From assembly GCA_023415835.1 (NCBI GenBank), contig JAEZJK010000078.1, positions 1 to 63,125 of the forward strand: a DNA stretch of 63,125 nt. Direction: 5' to 3'. Source of the stretch: Bacillota bacterium (GTDB lineage: Bacteria > Bacillota > UBA4882 > UBA8346). Both the position numbers and the translations under genes were made by a program. Shown one piece after another: positions 1-8,428 of this stretch. The notes under the pieces are model-generated. The model saw only the letters and a list, made by a program, of their open reading frames with translations. It did not search any database and was not told the DNA's origin. Each line of letters starts with the position of its first letter. Position 1 is the first letter of the stretch.

Positions 1-543
1 TCCATTGATACCTATAAACCGGCTCTAGCTGAGTCCGCCTTAAACCTAGGCGCCTCAATCCTTAATGATATTTGGGGGTTACAAGCCCCCGACGATCCGG
101 AAAGACGGATGGCCAAAGTGGCCGCCGACGCTAAGAGCCCGGTGGTGATCATGCATAACCAAAAAGAACCGGGATACCGGTTTTTAATGAAAGAGATCAT
201 CGCGGCGCTTGACAAGTCAATTGAAATCGCTCTGGAACACGGTGTTGGCATTGAACAAATAATTATCGATCCCGGTATTGGATTCGCCAAGACTTATCAG
301 GAAAATCTCCAAGTGCTCCAAAACCTTGACCAATTGAAGGTTTTAGGAAGACCGATTTTGCTCGGGACTTCCCGGAAATCGGTGATCGGATTAACCTTGG
401 ATCTCCCGGTCGAGGAGAGACTCGAAGGCACCATCGCCACTAATTTGTGGGGAGTCGCTAAAGGAGCGAACATTCTACGGGTCCATGATGTCCAAGCCAT
501 AACCAGGGCAGTGAGGATGTATGATGCAATCAATAAAGCATAA
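1..543 (+). CDS. folP: Dihydropteroate synthase, 5' end missing
   Basis: Condenses p-aminobenzoate with the pterin pyrophosphate to make dihydropteroate in folate synthesis. The reading frame is open from base 1, so the start lies upstream of the window. The visible part begins SIDTYKPALAESALNLGA and carries typical DHPS segments: LNDIWGLQ, then VIMHN, then IIIDPGIGFAKTYQENL, and LLGTSRKSVIG near the C terminus, which is the SRK substrate-binding motif. About 180 C-terminal residues of a protein usually near 270 are present. It overlaps the next gene folK by about 20 bases, so the two are translationally coupled. A folP-folK order is common; the folB gene often found between them is absent here. 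Confidence 0.95.
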   Translation, partial: SIDTYKPALAESALNLGASILNDIWGLQAPDDPERRMAKVAADAKSPVVIMHNQKEPGYRFLMKEIIAALDKSIEIALEHGVGIEQIIIDPGIGFAKTYQENLQVLQNLDQLKVLGRPILLGTSRKSVIGLTLDLPVEERLEGTIATNLWGVAKGANILRVHDVQAITRAVRMYDAINKA

Positions 544-1039
544 TCGGGTCCTGATTGGGCTCGGCAGTAACTTGGGGGATCCCGGTTTAAACCTAAAACA
601 GGCCATTAGCTTAGTGAAAGAAAGGTTAGCCACGGAGTTAGTAGTTTCTCCGCTTTACCGGAGTGAGCCGGTAGGGTGGAAGGAGCAACCTTGGTTTTTT
701 AACCAGGCCGTTTACTTCTACGATAACTTACAATTGGGGCCATTAGCAATCCTTAGGATATTAAAAGTAATTGAAAGCGAGATGGGCCGGCTCCCTACAG
801 TCCGGTTTGGGCCCCGAATCATCGATCTCGACTTGTTATTTTATGAAAATTGGGTCTTTGAGGGTTCGAACTTAGTGATACCCCATCCCCGATTTGATCA
901 GCGTTCTTTTGTGCTTTTACCGCTACTGGATCTGGAACCGGGGATTGTAGATCCACGCTCCGGAATGGCCTTACAGGATATTTGGGAACGGAACTGTAAG
1001 AAATTAGCTGGATGTTTTAAGGTGGATAGTGGCGCATAG
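521..1039 (+). CDS. folK: HPPK, 2-amino-4-hydroxy-6-hydroxymethyldihydropteridine diphosphokinase
   Basis: Transfers pyrophosphate from ATP to 6-hydroxymethyl-dihydropterin, the step before folP. The 172-residue length fits the family. Visible motifs are IGLGSNLGD at the N terminus, LYRSEPVG, FFNQAVY, and the signature RFGPRIIDLDLLFY, which holds the magnesium-binding Asp pair, followed by PHPRFDQRSFVLLPL. The start overlaps the end of folP; ATG 521 and ATG 524 are both possible, and GAGG at 513-516 is better spaced for 524. It is the last gene of its operon, as a clear terminator follows. Confidence 0.96.
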   Translation: MMQSIKHNRVLIGLGSNLGDPGLNLKQAISLVKERLATELVVSPLYRSEPVGWKEQPWFFNQAVYFYDNLQLGPLAILRILKVIESEMGRLPTVRFGPRIIDLDLLFYENWVFEGSNLVIPHPRFDQRSFVLLPLLDLEPGIVDPRSGMALQDIWERNCKKLAGCFKVDSGA

Positions 1040-1049
1040 CCATAATTGT

Positions 1050-1084
1050 AAAGTTAACCAAAGCTTTTAATGGTTAACTTTTTT
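1050..1084 (+). terminator. Intrinsic terminator of the folate operon
   Basis: A perfect 10-bp stem (AAAGTTAACC, 1050-1059, with GGTTAACTTT, 1072-1081) has a 12-base loop and runs into a T tract. It sits 10 bases after the folK stop. The AT-rich stretch 1085-1260 that follows holds nothing I can recognise. Confidence 0.85.
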
Positions 1085-1267
1085 ATAAATCTGAGAGTGG
1101 AGCAGGCTAAAGAAATAACTTTTTTGCTCAACATAAAGCATATAATGTTACTAACTTTCGAAGCTAAAATTTAAGATATTTTAAATTTGGGTAGAAATCC
1201 CAATCCAAAATATGTTATTATTAAGATAAATTTGAAAATAATTTAACACATCTGCAATTCTTCGAAT

Positions 1268-1312
1268 TTGACTACCATTTTTAACTACCATAATTTGTGA
1301 ACGAGAAAACAA
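1268..1312 (+). promoter_or_regulatory. Possible promoter with overlapping Rex-like operator
   Basis: TTGACT (1268-1273) and CATAAT (1289-1294) could serve as -35 and -10 boxes, although their 15-base spacing is short. Directly downstream, 1295-1312 reads TTGTGAA-N4-AAAACAA. This matches the first half of the Rex consensus (TTGTGAANNNNTTCACAA) exactly and the last four bases of the second half. Rex is an NADH/NAD-sensing repressor known to control hydrogenase genes in clostridia. The location fits repression of the hydrogenase operon, but the second half-site is weak. Confidence 0.35.
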
Positions 1313-1378
1313 TCACGAATTCCTTGCCGATTTTTACAATTTAAATAAGCCCGTATTCCGGGGTTTGGAGGAGTGTTC

Positions 1379-1879
1379 ATGAAAGAACAGGTGAAAAACT
1401 GTACATGTCAGTCCGAAACCGAACAGGAAAAACTGGAACGTATTAACCAGGTGATTGAGGAGTACCAAAGCAGGGAGGGCAGTTTAATTCAGATTTTACA
1501 CCTGGCTCAAGGCATCTATGGCTACCTTCCCCTCCATCTACAGCAATTCATCGCCGCCAAACTCAACCTACCGCTCTCGAAAGTCTATGGAGTAACCACT
1601 TTTTATTCTTTCTTTTCCATCCAACCCAGGGGGGAATATACCATCAAGGTTTGTTTAGGGACTGCTTGTTATGTAAGGGGAGGTAAAAAGATCGTAGAGC
1701 GGCTCAAGGAAATTTTAGGGATTGAGATCGGTGAAACCACGGCCGACAGAAAGTTTACCTTGGAGGTTATGCGATGCCTCGGGGCTTGTGGATTAGCCCC
1801 GGCCATAACCATTAACGGCCAGGTTTTCAAACAGGTAAACCCGGATAAGTTACAATCGTTAATTGAAAAGTATTATTAA
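1379..1879 (+). CDS. hydC: [FeFe] hydrogenase NuoE-like [2Fe-2S] subunit (HydC/HndA type)
   Basis: Small thioredoxin-fold ferredoxin subunit of a multimeric NAD(P)-linked [FeFe] hydrogenase; it carries one [2Fe-2S] cluster and contacts the NuoF-like subunit. The protein has 166 residues. The four cluster cysteines are seen as CLGTAC (about residues 92-97) and CLGAC (about 133-137), and GVTTFYSFF is typical of NuoE/HndA. I chose ATG 1379 over the in-frame GTG 1373 because GGAGGAG ends at 1373, leaving five bases to the ATG. It is first in the operon, with hydB starting 18 bases after its stop. Confidence 0.93.
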   Translation: MKEQVKNCTCQSETEQEKLERINQVIEEYQSREGSLIQILHLAQGIYGYLPLHLQQFIAAKLNLPLSKVYGVTTFYSFFSIQPRGEYTIKVCLGTACYVRGGKKIVERLKEILGIEIGETTADRKFTLEVMRCLGACGLAPAITINGQVFKQVNPDKLQSLIEKYY

Positions 1880-1897
1880 CGAATTGAGGTGCTCGGG

Positions 1898-4800
1898 ATG
1901 AATAATCATAGCGGAATAAAGCTTAAGGCAAGTGACGAACTGATTAAAGTCAAAAAAAAATACCAAGAAAAGTTGAGTAAATACCGTTATCACGTCCTGG
2001 TTTGTTCCGGGGCCGGGTGCATCTCATCTAATTGCCATGAGGTGAGGGATGCGTTATTAAAGGCTATTAAGGAACAGGATTTGTCCGAGAAAGTAACAGT
2101 AAGTGAAACCGGTTGTATCGGCACCTGCGCCATCGGCCCGGTAATGGTGGTCATGCCGGAAGGTGTTTTTTATAACAAACTGACTCCCGCCGATATATCC
2201 CAAATCGTCGCCTCCCACCTGGTTGACGGCAATATCCTGACTGAAAAGACATATTTTGATGCTAAGGCCGGTAAATATACTCCCTATTTAAAAGATATTG
2301 GTTATTTTAAAAATCAGGTAAAAATCGCCTTGCGTAATTGCGGAAATATGGATTATGCCTCTCTGGAAGCATTTATCGGCAGGGACGGTTATCAGGCGCT
2401 GGCCAAAGCTTTGACATTGTCCCCAGTGGAAATTGTCGAGGAAATGAAAAAATCGGGGCTGCGCGGCCGAGGCGGCGGGGGCTTCCCGACAGGGGTCAAA
2501 TGGGAAGCGGGAATGAATGCCCCCGGGAGCGAGAAATACATTGTTTGTAACGCCGATGAGGGCGATCCCGGGGCTTTTATGGATCGCAGCCTTTTGGAAG
2601 GCGACCCGCACTCGGTGATAGAAGGGATGATGATTGCGGGATATGCTATTGGGGCATGTAAAGGGTATGTTTACGTCCGGGCGGAATATCCGCTAGCGGT
2701 GGAAAGATTGTCCCAGGCAATCGAATCAGCTCGTGGAGCTGGTTTACTGGGCGATAATATTATGCAAAGCCAATTCCAATTTGATCTGGAAATCAGGATT
2801 GGGGCAGGCGCATTTGTTTGCGGTGAAGAGACCGCTTTAATGGCTTCAATCGAAGGGGAACGGGGCGAACCGCATCAAAAGCCGCCATTTCCGTTTCAAG
2901 AGGGCTTATTCGGCAAACCAACTATAATTAATAATGTCGAGACTTTTGCTAATGTTCCGGCGATTATTCTAAACGGTAGCGATTGGTTTGCCGGTTTCGG
3001 GACGGCCGGAAGCAAAGGTACCAAAGTGTTCGCTTTGGCCGGAGATATTAATAGCACCGGTATTGTCGAAGTGCCGATGGGGGCTACTTTGGGAGATATT
3101 GTCTTTGATATCGGCGGCGGGATTCCGAGAAACAAGCGATTTAAAGCGGCTCAGACCGGTGGCCCGTCCGGAGGGTGTATCACCAATCAGTATTTGAATA
3201 CCCCGGTAGATTACGATTCATTGGTTAAATTAGGGGCGATCATGGGTTCCGGCGGTTTGATCATCATGGATGAAGATACTTGCATGGTCGATGTGGCCAG
3301 GTTTTTTATGGAATTCGTCCAGGAAGAGTCTTGCGGTAAATGTGTCCCTTGTAGATTGGGGACCAAAAGAATGCTGGAAGTCCTGGAAAGGATCACTCAA
3401 GGAGAAGGTAGGGAAGGCGATATTGAACTCCTGGAAGAACTTGGCGCGACCATTAAAGAGACGGCCATCTGCGGTCTGGGACAGACGGCGCCCAATCCGG
3501 TTTTAAGCACGATTAAGAATTTCCGCGAAGAATACGAAGAGCATATTAAGTATAAATATTGCCGGGCCGGAGTTTGCAGCAAATTATTCATCTCACCCTG
3601 TCAAAATGCTTGTCCGGCTGGGGTCAATGTCCCGGGATATGTCGCTTTAATTGCCGCCGGCCGGGTGCGTGACGCTTATAACTTAGTAAGGAAGGAAAAT
3701 CCGTTTCCGGCGGTTTGCGGCCGGGTCTGTACCCATCCGTGCGAGAGTAGGTGCCGCCGGGGCCAACTGGATGAGCCGATTGCCGTAGCCGACTTAAAAA
3801 GGTATGTGGCCGATCAAATTCTCAAAAATGACGAACCATACCTGGACTTAGTCTTCCCCAAAAAGGGAAAGAGCGTGGCCGTTATCGGTGCTGGTCCTTC
3901 CGGGTTGACCTGTGGCTATTACTTGGCCCGGTTAGGCTATGACGTTAATGTTTATGAGGCTCAACCGGTGGCTGGCGGTGTCTTGGCATTCGGGATCCCC
4001 GAATACCGGCTGCCGAAAGAAATTTTACAGCAAGAAATCCGCCTCATTGAACAGGTGGGAGTGAAGATCCACCTTAATACAGAAATAGGAAAAGACCTGA
4101 CTTTTCAAGAATTGAAGGAGAAACATGACGCGGTATATATTGCTACTGGAACTCAATTTTCCCGCAAAATAGGAATTCCGGGCGAGGATTTAAATGGGGT
4201 TTACCATGGGTTGGAATTCTTACGTGATGTCAATTTGGGGAAGAAAGTCAAGGTCGGGGCGAAGGTGGCGATCATTGGGGGCGGTAACACCGCAATCGAC
4301 GCCGCTAGAGTTGCGCTCCGGCAAGGGGCTAAAGAAGTGACCATTTTATACCGAAGGCTTGAAGAAGATATGCCGGCTGACTCCAGGGAGATTAGAGACG
4401 CAGTTGAAGAAGGGATTAATATAATGACCCTGGTGGCCCCGATCCGGATCTTAGGTCAAAAAGCCGTTGAGTCTGTGGAATGTGTCAAAATGGAACTCGG
4501 TGAGTTTGACTCAAGCGGCCGCCGCAAACCTAAAGAGATTCCCGGTTCGTTGTTTAAAATTGAAGCCGATATGGTAATCCCGGCAGTAAGCCAATATTCG
4601 GATCTGCCCTTTATCAACAAGGATGAAGTGGAGATTACTCAATGGGGTACTTTTATAACTAATAAATATTCTCTAATGACTAAGATGAAAGGGGTTTTTG
4701 CCGGGGGCGACGTGGCCCGGGGTTCGGATGTGGTAATTACCGCCATTGCTGATGGTAAGAACGCCGCCGAGGCTATTGATAAATTTTTGGGCGGTAAAGG

Positions 4801-4999
4801 CGAATTAAATACCGGTGAGGAGATCGAGATCCCGAAAGCAGCTGAGGATAAGGAACTGGTAGAACACGAGCGTTTTACTATGAAGTACCTTGACCCCAAT
4901 ACACGTAAAAATTGTTATGATGAGGTTGCGATCGGTTTCCATAAATTAAATGCGATTGCCGAAGCAATGCGCTGTTTGCGCTGTGACAGGAGGGTTTAA
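1898..4999 (+). CDS. hydB: Hydrogenase NuoF-like subunit fused to GltD-like NAD(P)H oxidoreductase
   Basis: Flavin and iron-sulfur subunit expected to exchange electrons with NAD(P)H and pass them to HydA. Domains over 1033 residues: an N-terminal thioredoxin-like [2Fe-2S] domain (CSGAGC, GCIGTC); the NuoF core with GRGGGGFPTG (about residue 190), CNADEGDPGAFMDR (about 217, NADH/FMN site) and GAGAFVCGEETAL (about 302); an SLBB region; and the ESCGKCVPCRLGT [4Fe-4S] site (about 477). A complete GltD/NfnB-like module follows from about 568: CQNACPAG cysteines, FAD site VIGAGPSGL (about 662), NAD(P) site IIGGGNTAIDA (about 792) and a C-terminal GDVARGSDVV. Ordinary HydB proteins are about 600 residues, so the last 450 are an addition. 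ATG 1898 is preferred over GTG 1889 because GAGGTG ends at 1891. Only one base separates the stop from hydA. Confidence 0.92.
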   Translation: MNNHSGIKLKASDELIKVKKKYQEKLSKYRYHVLVCSGAGCISSNCHEVRDALLKAIKEQDLSEKVTVSETGCIGTCAIGPVMVVMPEGVFYNKLTPADISQIVASHLVDGNILTEKTYFDAKAGKYTPYLKDIGYFKNQVKIALRNCGNMDYASLEAFIGRDGYQALAKALTLSPVEIVEEMKKSGLRGRGGGGFPTGVKWEAGMNAPGSEKYIVCNADEGDPGAFMDRSLLEGDPHSVIEGMMIAGYAIGACKGYVYVRAEYPLAVERLSQAIESARGAGLLGDNIMQSQFQFDLEIRIGAGAFVCGEETALMASIEGERGEPHQKPPFPFQEGLFGKPTIINNVETFANVPAIILNGSDWFAGFGTAGSKGTKVFALAGDINSTGIVEVPMGATLGDIVFDIGGGIPRNKRFKAAQTGGPSGGCITNQYLNTPVDYDSLVKLGAIMGSGGLIIMDEDTCMVDVARFFMEFVQEESCGKCVPCRLGTKRMLEVLERITQGEGREGDIELLEELGATIKETAICGLGQTAPNPVLSTIKNFREEYEEHIKYKYCRAGVCSKLFISPCQNACPAGVNVPGYVALIAAGRVRDAYNLVRKENPFPAVCGRVCTHPCESRCRRGQLDEPIAVADLKRYVADQILKNDEPYLDLVFPKKGKSVAVIGAGPSGLTCGYYLARLGYDVNVYEAQPVAGGVLAFGIPEYRLPKEILQQEIRLIEQVGVKIHLNTEIGKDLTFQELKEKHDAVYIATGTQFSRKIGIPGEDLNGVYHGLEFLRDVNLGKKVKVGAKVAIIGGGNTAIDAARVALRQGAKEVTILYRRLEEDMPADSREIRDAVEEGINIMTLVAPIRILGQKAVESVECVKMELGEFDSSGRRKPKEIPGSLFKIEADMVIPAVSQYSDLPFINKDEVEITQWGTFITNKYSLMTKMKGVFAGGDVARGSDVVITAIADGKNAAEAIDKFLGGKGELNTGEEIEIPKAAEDKELVEHERFTMKYLDPNTRKNCYDEVAIGFHKLNAIAEAMRCLRCDRRV

Positions 5000-5000
5000 T

Positions 5001-6785
5001 ATGGTAACATTGACGATAAATCAAAAAAAGGTTACCGCCGCCGAAGATTCGACCATACTTGAAGCCGCTAAAGAAAATCACATTTTAATTCCGCACCTTT
5101 GTTACCTGGAAGATGTACATCAGATTGGCTCTTGCCGAATCTGCGTGGTTGAGGTAGAAGGCGCCAAAACCCTTCAACCCTCTTGTATGGCGCAGGTTAA
5201 GGAAGGGATGGTGGTTAATTCTAATTCGGAAAAAGTCAAACAAGCGCGCAAAATTTTGTACGAACTGATGCTTTCCGATCATCCCCGTAACTGCCTTAGC
5301 TGTGCCCGCAATCAGAATTGCGAATTTCAAAAGCTGGGAGAGTTGGTCCAGATTGACGAATTCCGGTTTGAAGGCGAGCGTTCCAAAACATTTGTCGATG
5401 AGTCTTCACCCTCAATTATCCGGGACACTTCTAAATGTATTCTCTGCCGTAGGTGTGTGACTATTTGCAACCAAATTCAGGGTGTGGGCGTTTTAAACGC
5501 TCAAAAAAGGGGATTTAAAACAGTAATTGGCGCCGCCGACGAGTTGCCCCTGAATTCGGTGAATTGTACTTATTGTGGCCAATGCACTACGGTCTGCCCG
5601 GTGGGGGCCCTGCAAGAAAAAGACAGTATTTCAGCGGTTTGGAAGGCGCTGTTTGACAAGGCTAAACGGGTAGTCATTCAGACTGCGCCGGCGATTAGGG
5701 CTGCTCTGGGAGAGGAATTCGGGTATGGACCGGGAACCCTGGTGACCGGTAAAATGGTCACTGCCTTAAAGGAGATGGGTTTTGACGATGTTTTTGACAC
5801 TAACTTCGCTGCCGATCTCACTATTATCGAGGAAGGCCATGAGTTTTTGGAACGGATCAAAGCGGCTTTTACAGGTAAAAAAGCTGCCATGCCGATTATT
5901 ACCAGTTGCAGCCCGGGTTGGATCAAATATATCGAACATGCTTACCCCGGCCAATTAGGCAATCTCTCCACCTGTAAATCGCCACATATGATGTTAGGGG
6001 CCTTGATTAAATCATATTATGCCGCCAAAATCGGGGTTGATCCGAAGGACATCTTTGTCGTTTCGGTAATGCCTTGTACCGCAAAGAAGTTTGAAATAAC
6101 TAGAGCGGAAATGATTAATGATGGTTATCCCAATGTGGATGCGGTTTTAACCACCAGGGAACTGGCAAGGATGATTAAGGACGCCGGAATCGATTTTATC
6201 CAATTAGGAGATTCTTCGTTTGACAATCCGTTGGGTTTGTCAACCGGGGCGGCCGATATTTTTGCAACTACCGGAGGAGTAATGGAAGCGGCTTTGCGGA
6301 CGGTCTATGAAGCCGTTACCGGGAATGAGTTGCCCTTCAGCCAATTGCACGTCCAGCCAATTATGGGATTGAGTCAGGTTAAAACAGCGGAAATTACCAT
6401 TGAAGGCCCCAAACCCGAATATAAGTTTTTAAAGGGTGTCACCGTTAAAGTAGCGGTTACCAGCGGTTTGGCTGGAGCAAAGAAGTTAATGGAACAAATA
6501 GCTGAAGGAAATTCACCTTACCATTTTATCGAAGTGATGGGTTGTCCGGGAGGATGCATTAGCGGCGGAGGCCAACCGCGCCCCACTACAAATTATATTA
6601 GAAAGAAACGGATGGAAGCGATTTATCAAGAAGACGAAGGGAAAGAGATCAGAAAGTCCCATGAAAACCCTTTCATTACTCAAATTTATGAAGAGTTTCT
6701 TAAGGAACCATTGGGTCATAAATCTCACGAGTTACTCCATACAAAATATACTAAGCGGGGGAATTATAACGAGGAGCTGAAGTGA
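5001..6785 (+). CDS. hydA: [FeFe] hydrogenase catalytic subunit
   Basis: Makes or consumes H2 at the H-cluster. The protein has 594 residues. Order of parts: a [2Fe-2S] plant-type ferredoxin domain (residues 1-80), the His/Cys [4Fe-4S] segment DHPRNCLSCARNQNC, a two-cluster ferredoxin domain (CILCRRCVTIC, CTYCGQCTTVCPVGAL), then the H-cluster domain. All three H-cluster signatures are present: TSCSPGW, MPCTAKK and GCPGGCISGGGQP. The C terminus continues as the small-subunit-like tail. The start at ATG 5001 is set by AGGAGG at 4988-4993; an upstream ATG at 4950 is an artefact inside hydB. With HydB and HydC it forms a HydABC-type, possibly electron-bifurcating, cytoplasmic complex. Maturation genes hydE, hydF and hydG are not in this window. 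Confidence 0.97.
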   Translation: MVTLTINQKKVTAAEDSTILEAAKENHILIPHLCYLEDVHQIGSCRICVVEVEGAKTLQPSCMAQVKEGMVVNSNSEKVKQARKILYELMLSDHPRNCLSCARNQNCEFQKLGELVQIDEFRFEGERSKTFVDESSPSIIRDTSKCILCRRCVTICNQIQGVGVLNAQKRGFKTVIGAADELPLNSVNCTYCGQCTTVCPVGALQEKDSISAVWKALFDKAKRVVIQTAPAIRAALGEEFGYGPGTLVTGKMVTALKEMGFDDVFDTNFAADLTIIEEGHEFLERIKAAFTGKKAAMPIITSCSPGWIKYIEHAYPGQLGNLSTCKSPHMMLGALIKSYYAAKIGVDPKDIFVVSVMPCTAKKFEITRAEMINDGYPNVDAVLTTRELARMIKDAGIDFIQLGDSSFDNPLGLSTGAADIFATTGGVMEAALRTVYEAVTGNELPFSQLHVQPIMGLSQVKTAEITIEGPKPEYKFLKGVTVKVAVTSGLAGAKKLMEQIAEGNSPYHFIEVMGCPGGCISGGGQPRPTTNYIRKKRMEAIYQEDEGKEIRKSHENPFITQIYEEFLKEPLGHKSHELLHTKYTKRGNYNEELK

Positions 6786-6842
6786 AGTTTGGATTCCCGC
6801 CTCCTGATTATTATTCCAGTAGAATAAAGACAAACATCCTGC

Positions 6843-6872
6843 TTGACAACTACCGGCCTTTTATGCTAAAAT
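6843..6872 (+). promoter_or_regulatory. Promoter of tRNA-Val
   Basis: TTGACA (6843-6848) and TAAAAT (6867-6872) are separated by 18 bases; transcription would start just before the tRNA at 6886. Confidence 0.7.
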
Positions 6873-6885
6873 ACTTTTTGTCATT

Positions 6886-6962
6886 GGGGGAGTAGCTCAG
6901 TTGGTTAGAGCGCTACGTTGACATCGTAGAGGTCATTGGTTCGATCCCAACCTTCCCCACCA
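6886..6962 (+). tRNA. tRNA-Val (anticodon GAC)
   Basis: A full cloverleaf of 77 bases with encoded CCA. Acceptor GGGGGAG pairs with CTTCCCC, the D arm is GCTC/GAGC, and the anticodon stem CTACG/CGTAG encloses the loop TTGACAT, giving anticodon GAC. The T loop is TTCGATC and the discriminator is A. It stands alone between the hydrogenase operon and ytxC, with its own promoter and terminator. Confidence 0.96.
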
Positions 6963-6977
6963 TTTTTAAAAAAGTTT

Positions 6978-7002
6978 AGCGAGGTTTACGCCTCGCTTTT
7001 TC
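6978..7002 (+). terminator. Terminator after tRNA-Val
   Basis: AGCGAGG (6978-6984) pairs with CCTCGCT (6991-6997) around a six-base loop and is followed by a T run. Confidence 0.85.
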
Positions 7003-7124
7003 ATTTTTGGAAATAAAATAAAAAGTCCCCAAATAAACTGGAAGGAAGCAGTTATAGTTCCTCTGTTCTTCAGTATACAAATAAAACGCCTCACATATAA
7101 TAGTCGTAGAACGGGGGGGCCGAG

Positions 7125-8033
7125 ATGTCAGGAATCACGATCAGTACCCTCAATTTAGACCCGGAAATCAGGGGAAACCTTCTCAAAGAGATAAATTTCT
7201 TAAAAAGAGAAGGAATAAAAGTGGAGTACAGTGAAAAAGTCGGCGGTAAATATTTCTTTTTAGATTGTGAAGTCTCTGAAAAGGACGAGGCGGTTTCCGC
7301 CTCCCATGAGAAGATTTTTCGCTATTATTTGGCAAGCATTATTACTGATTTATTGATGAACGAAATCGCCAAGGAAATGATGCGCCGGATTGTCCGGACT
7401 AAATACCATTATTTATCAAGGGAAGAACTGAGATTAATCGTTCAGAATGCATATCTATACTTAAGTAATTTAAACGAAGAAGGAGATATTGGCAAGACGC
7501 TTTTCCGGCATAACCAAATTTTAGCTGAAGTCAATCAATATATGGAAGTTAACTCTCGTTTTTTTTTGGAAGGGTTTTTCCGTTTCCGCTTAAAAGATTA
7601 TTTTAAAGAGCTGGAAATTTCTATTGAAAAAGCGGTCGAGAATTTCCTGGTCGAGCAGGAATATAATGAGTTTCTCAGGTTGCTCAGGTATTTTGTTGAA
7701 ATTCAGGAGCCACGGATTGATGAAGTCCATGTATTGGTCAAGGACAAACAAAGCTTTTGTTTACTCGATGAAGAACAACAACCGATCGATCGGGACCAGC
7801 TCCAAGGCGCCCTTACTGAAATAAACAATGATGTCGATTATGAGGACCTTCTGCTCAGTACCTTAATTACTATTTCGCCGCGGAGCATAGTGCTTCATGT
7901 TGTTAATAAGACTGAGATTGTGGAAACCATTTTGAATGTTTTCCGGGAGAGGGTAAACATCTGCCAGGGATGTAATTTGTGTCAGCAAAACAAACCGCAC
8001 CTAACTGGGATCCAGGTGCGGCAGAACGATTAA
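7125..8033 (+). CDS. ytxC: Sporulation protein YtxC family
   Basis: A 302-residue member of the YtxC family, found in endospore formers; its biochemical role is not established. The sequence is rich in charged and coiled helical segments, with the family-typical stretch around RTKYHYLSREEL and the RFRLKDY segment near the middle. It ends in a short cysteine cluster (CQGCNLCQ), which is unusual and could bind metal. The start at ATG 7125 follows GGGGGGCCGAG. The gene stands alone. A hairpin CCGCACCT/AGGTGCGG lies inside the last codons (about 7993-8020), and a better terminator follows. Its presence is one of the signs that the organism can sporulate. Confidence 0.85.
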   Translation: MSGITISTLNLDPEIRGNLLKEINFLKREGIKVEYSEKVGGKYFFLDCEVSEKDEAVSASHEKIFRYYLASIITDLLMNEIAKEMMRRIVRTKYHYLSREELRLIVQNAYLYLSNLNEEGDIGKTLFRHNQILAEVNQYMEVNSRFFLEGFFRFRLKDYFKELEISIEKAVENFLVEQEYNEFLRLLRYFVEIQEPRIDEVHVLVKDKQSFCLLDEEQQPIDRDQLQGALTEINNDVDYEDLLLSTLITISPRSIVLHVVNKTEIVETILNVFRERVNICQGCNLCQQNKPHLTGIQVRQND

Positions 8034-8092
8034 CCATAGATACCGCAGATGAGGCTGATGTAAAGATACAACCAATAATTCAGATGACATAG

Positions 8093-8133
8093 AAGTTAGG
8101 ATTGTTAGCTGTGCCTATCAGTCCTAACTTTTT
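8093..8133 (+). terminator. Terminator after ytxC
   Basis: AAGTTAGGA (8093-8101) pairs with TCCTAACTT (8122-8130), followed by TTT. Confidence 0.7.
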
Positions 8134-8213
8134 ATCCCGATGTTTTTATTGGATGTTGGTTAAAAAAAGTTATGGGATTGTACCGTAATTTACCGAGAAA
8201 AACATCTTTTTGA

Positions 8214-8354
8214 TTGACAAAATATTGGACAAGTTATATCCTATTATATAGTAAGGTTACTCTTTAAAGCGGCCCCGAGAGGCCGGTAAGAGTTGAGGCT
8301 TTGGTTGATTGATACTACAAAGCGCTTCTTGCCCGGCGGGCTGAAGCGCTTTTT
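8214..8354 (+). promoter_or_regulatory. Promoter and PyrR-type attenuator of the uracil permease
   Basis: A TTGACA box lies at 8214-8219; the -10 is unclear (TATCCT at 8237-8242 is 17 bases on). The leader contains CCCCGAGAGG at 8273-8282, which fits the core UCCNGNGAGG of the PyrR anti-antiterminator loop apart from the first base. A strong terminator follows: AAAGCGCTTC (8319-8328) with GAAGCGCTTT (8343-8352) and a T run. High UMP plus PyrR would favour the terminator and switch the permease off. Confidence 0.75.
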
Positions 8355-8428
8355 GATATACCGAAGCCACCTGGGAAGTCTCACCAAAATGATTAAGGGT
8401 AACCTAATAAATAATAGGAGGCAAGTAA

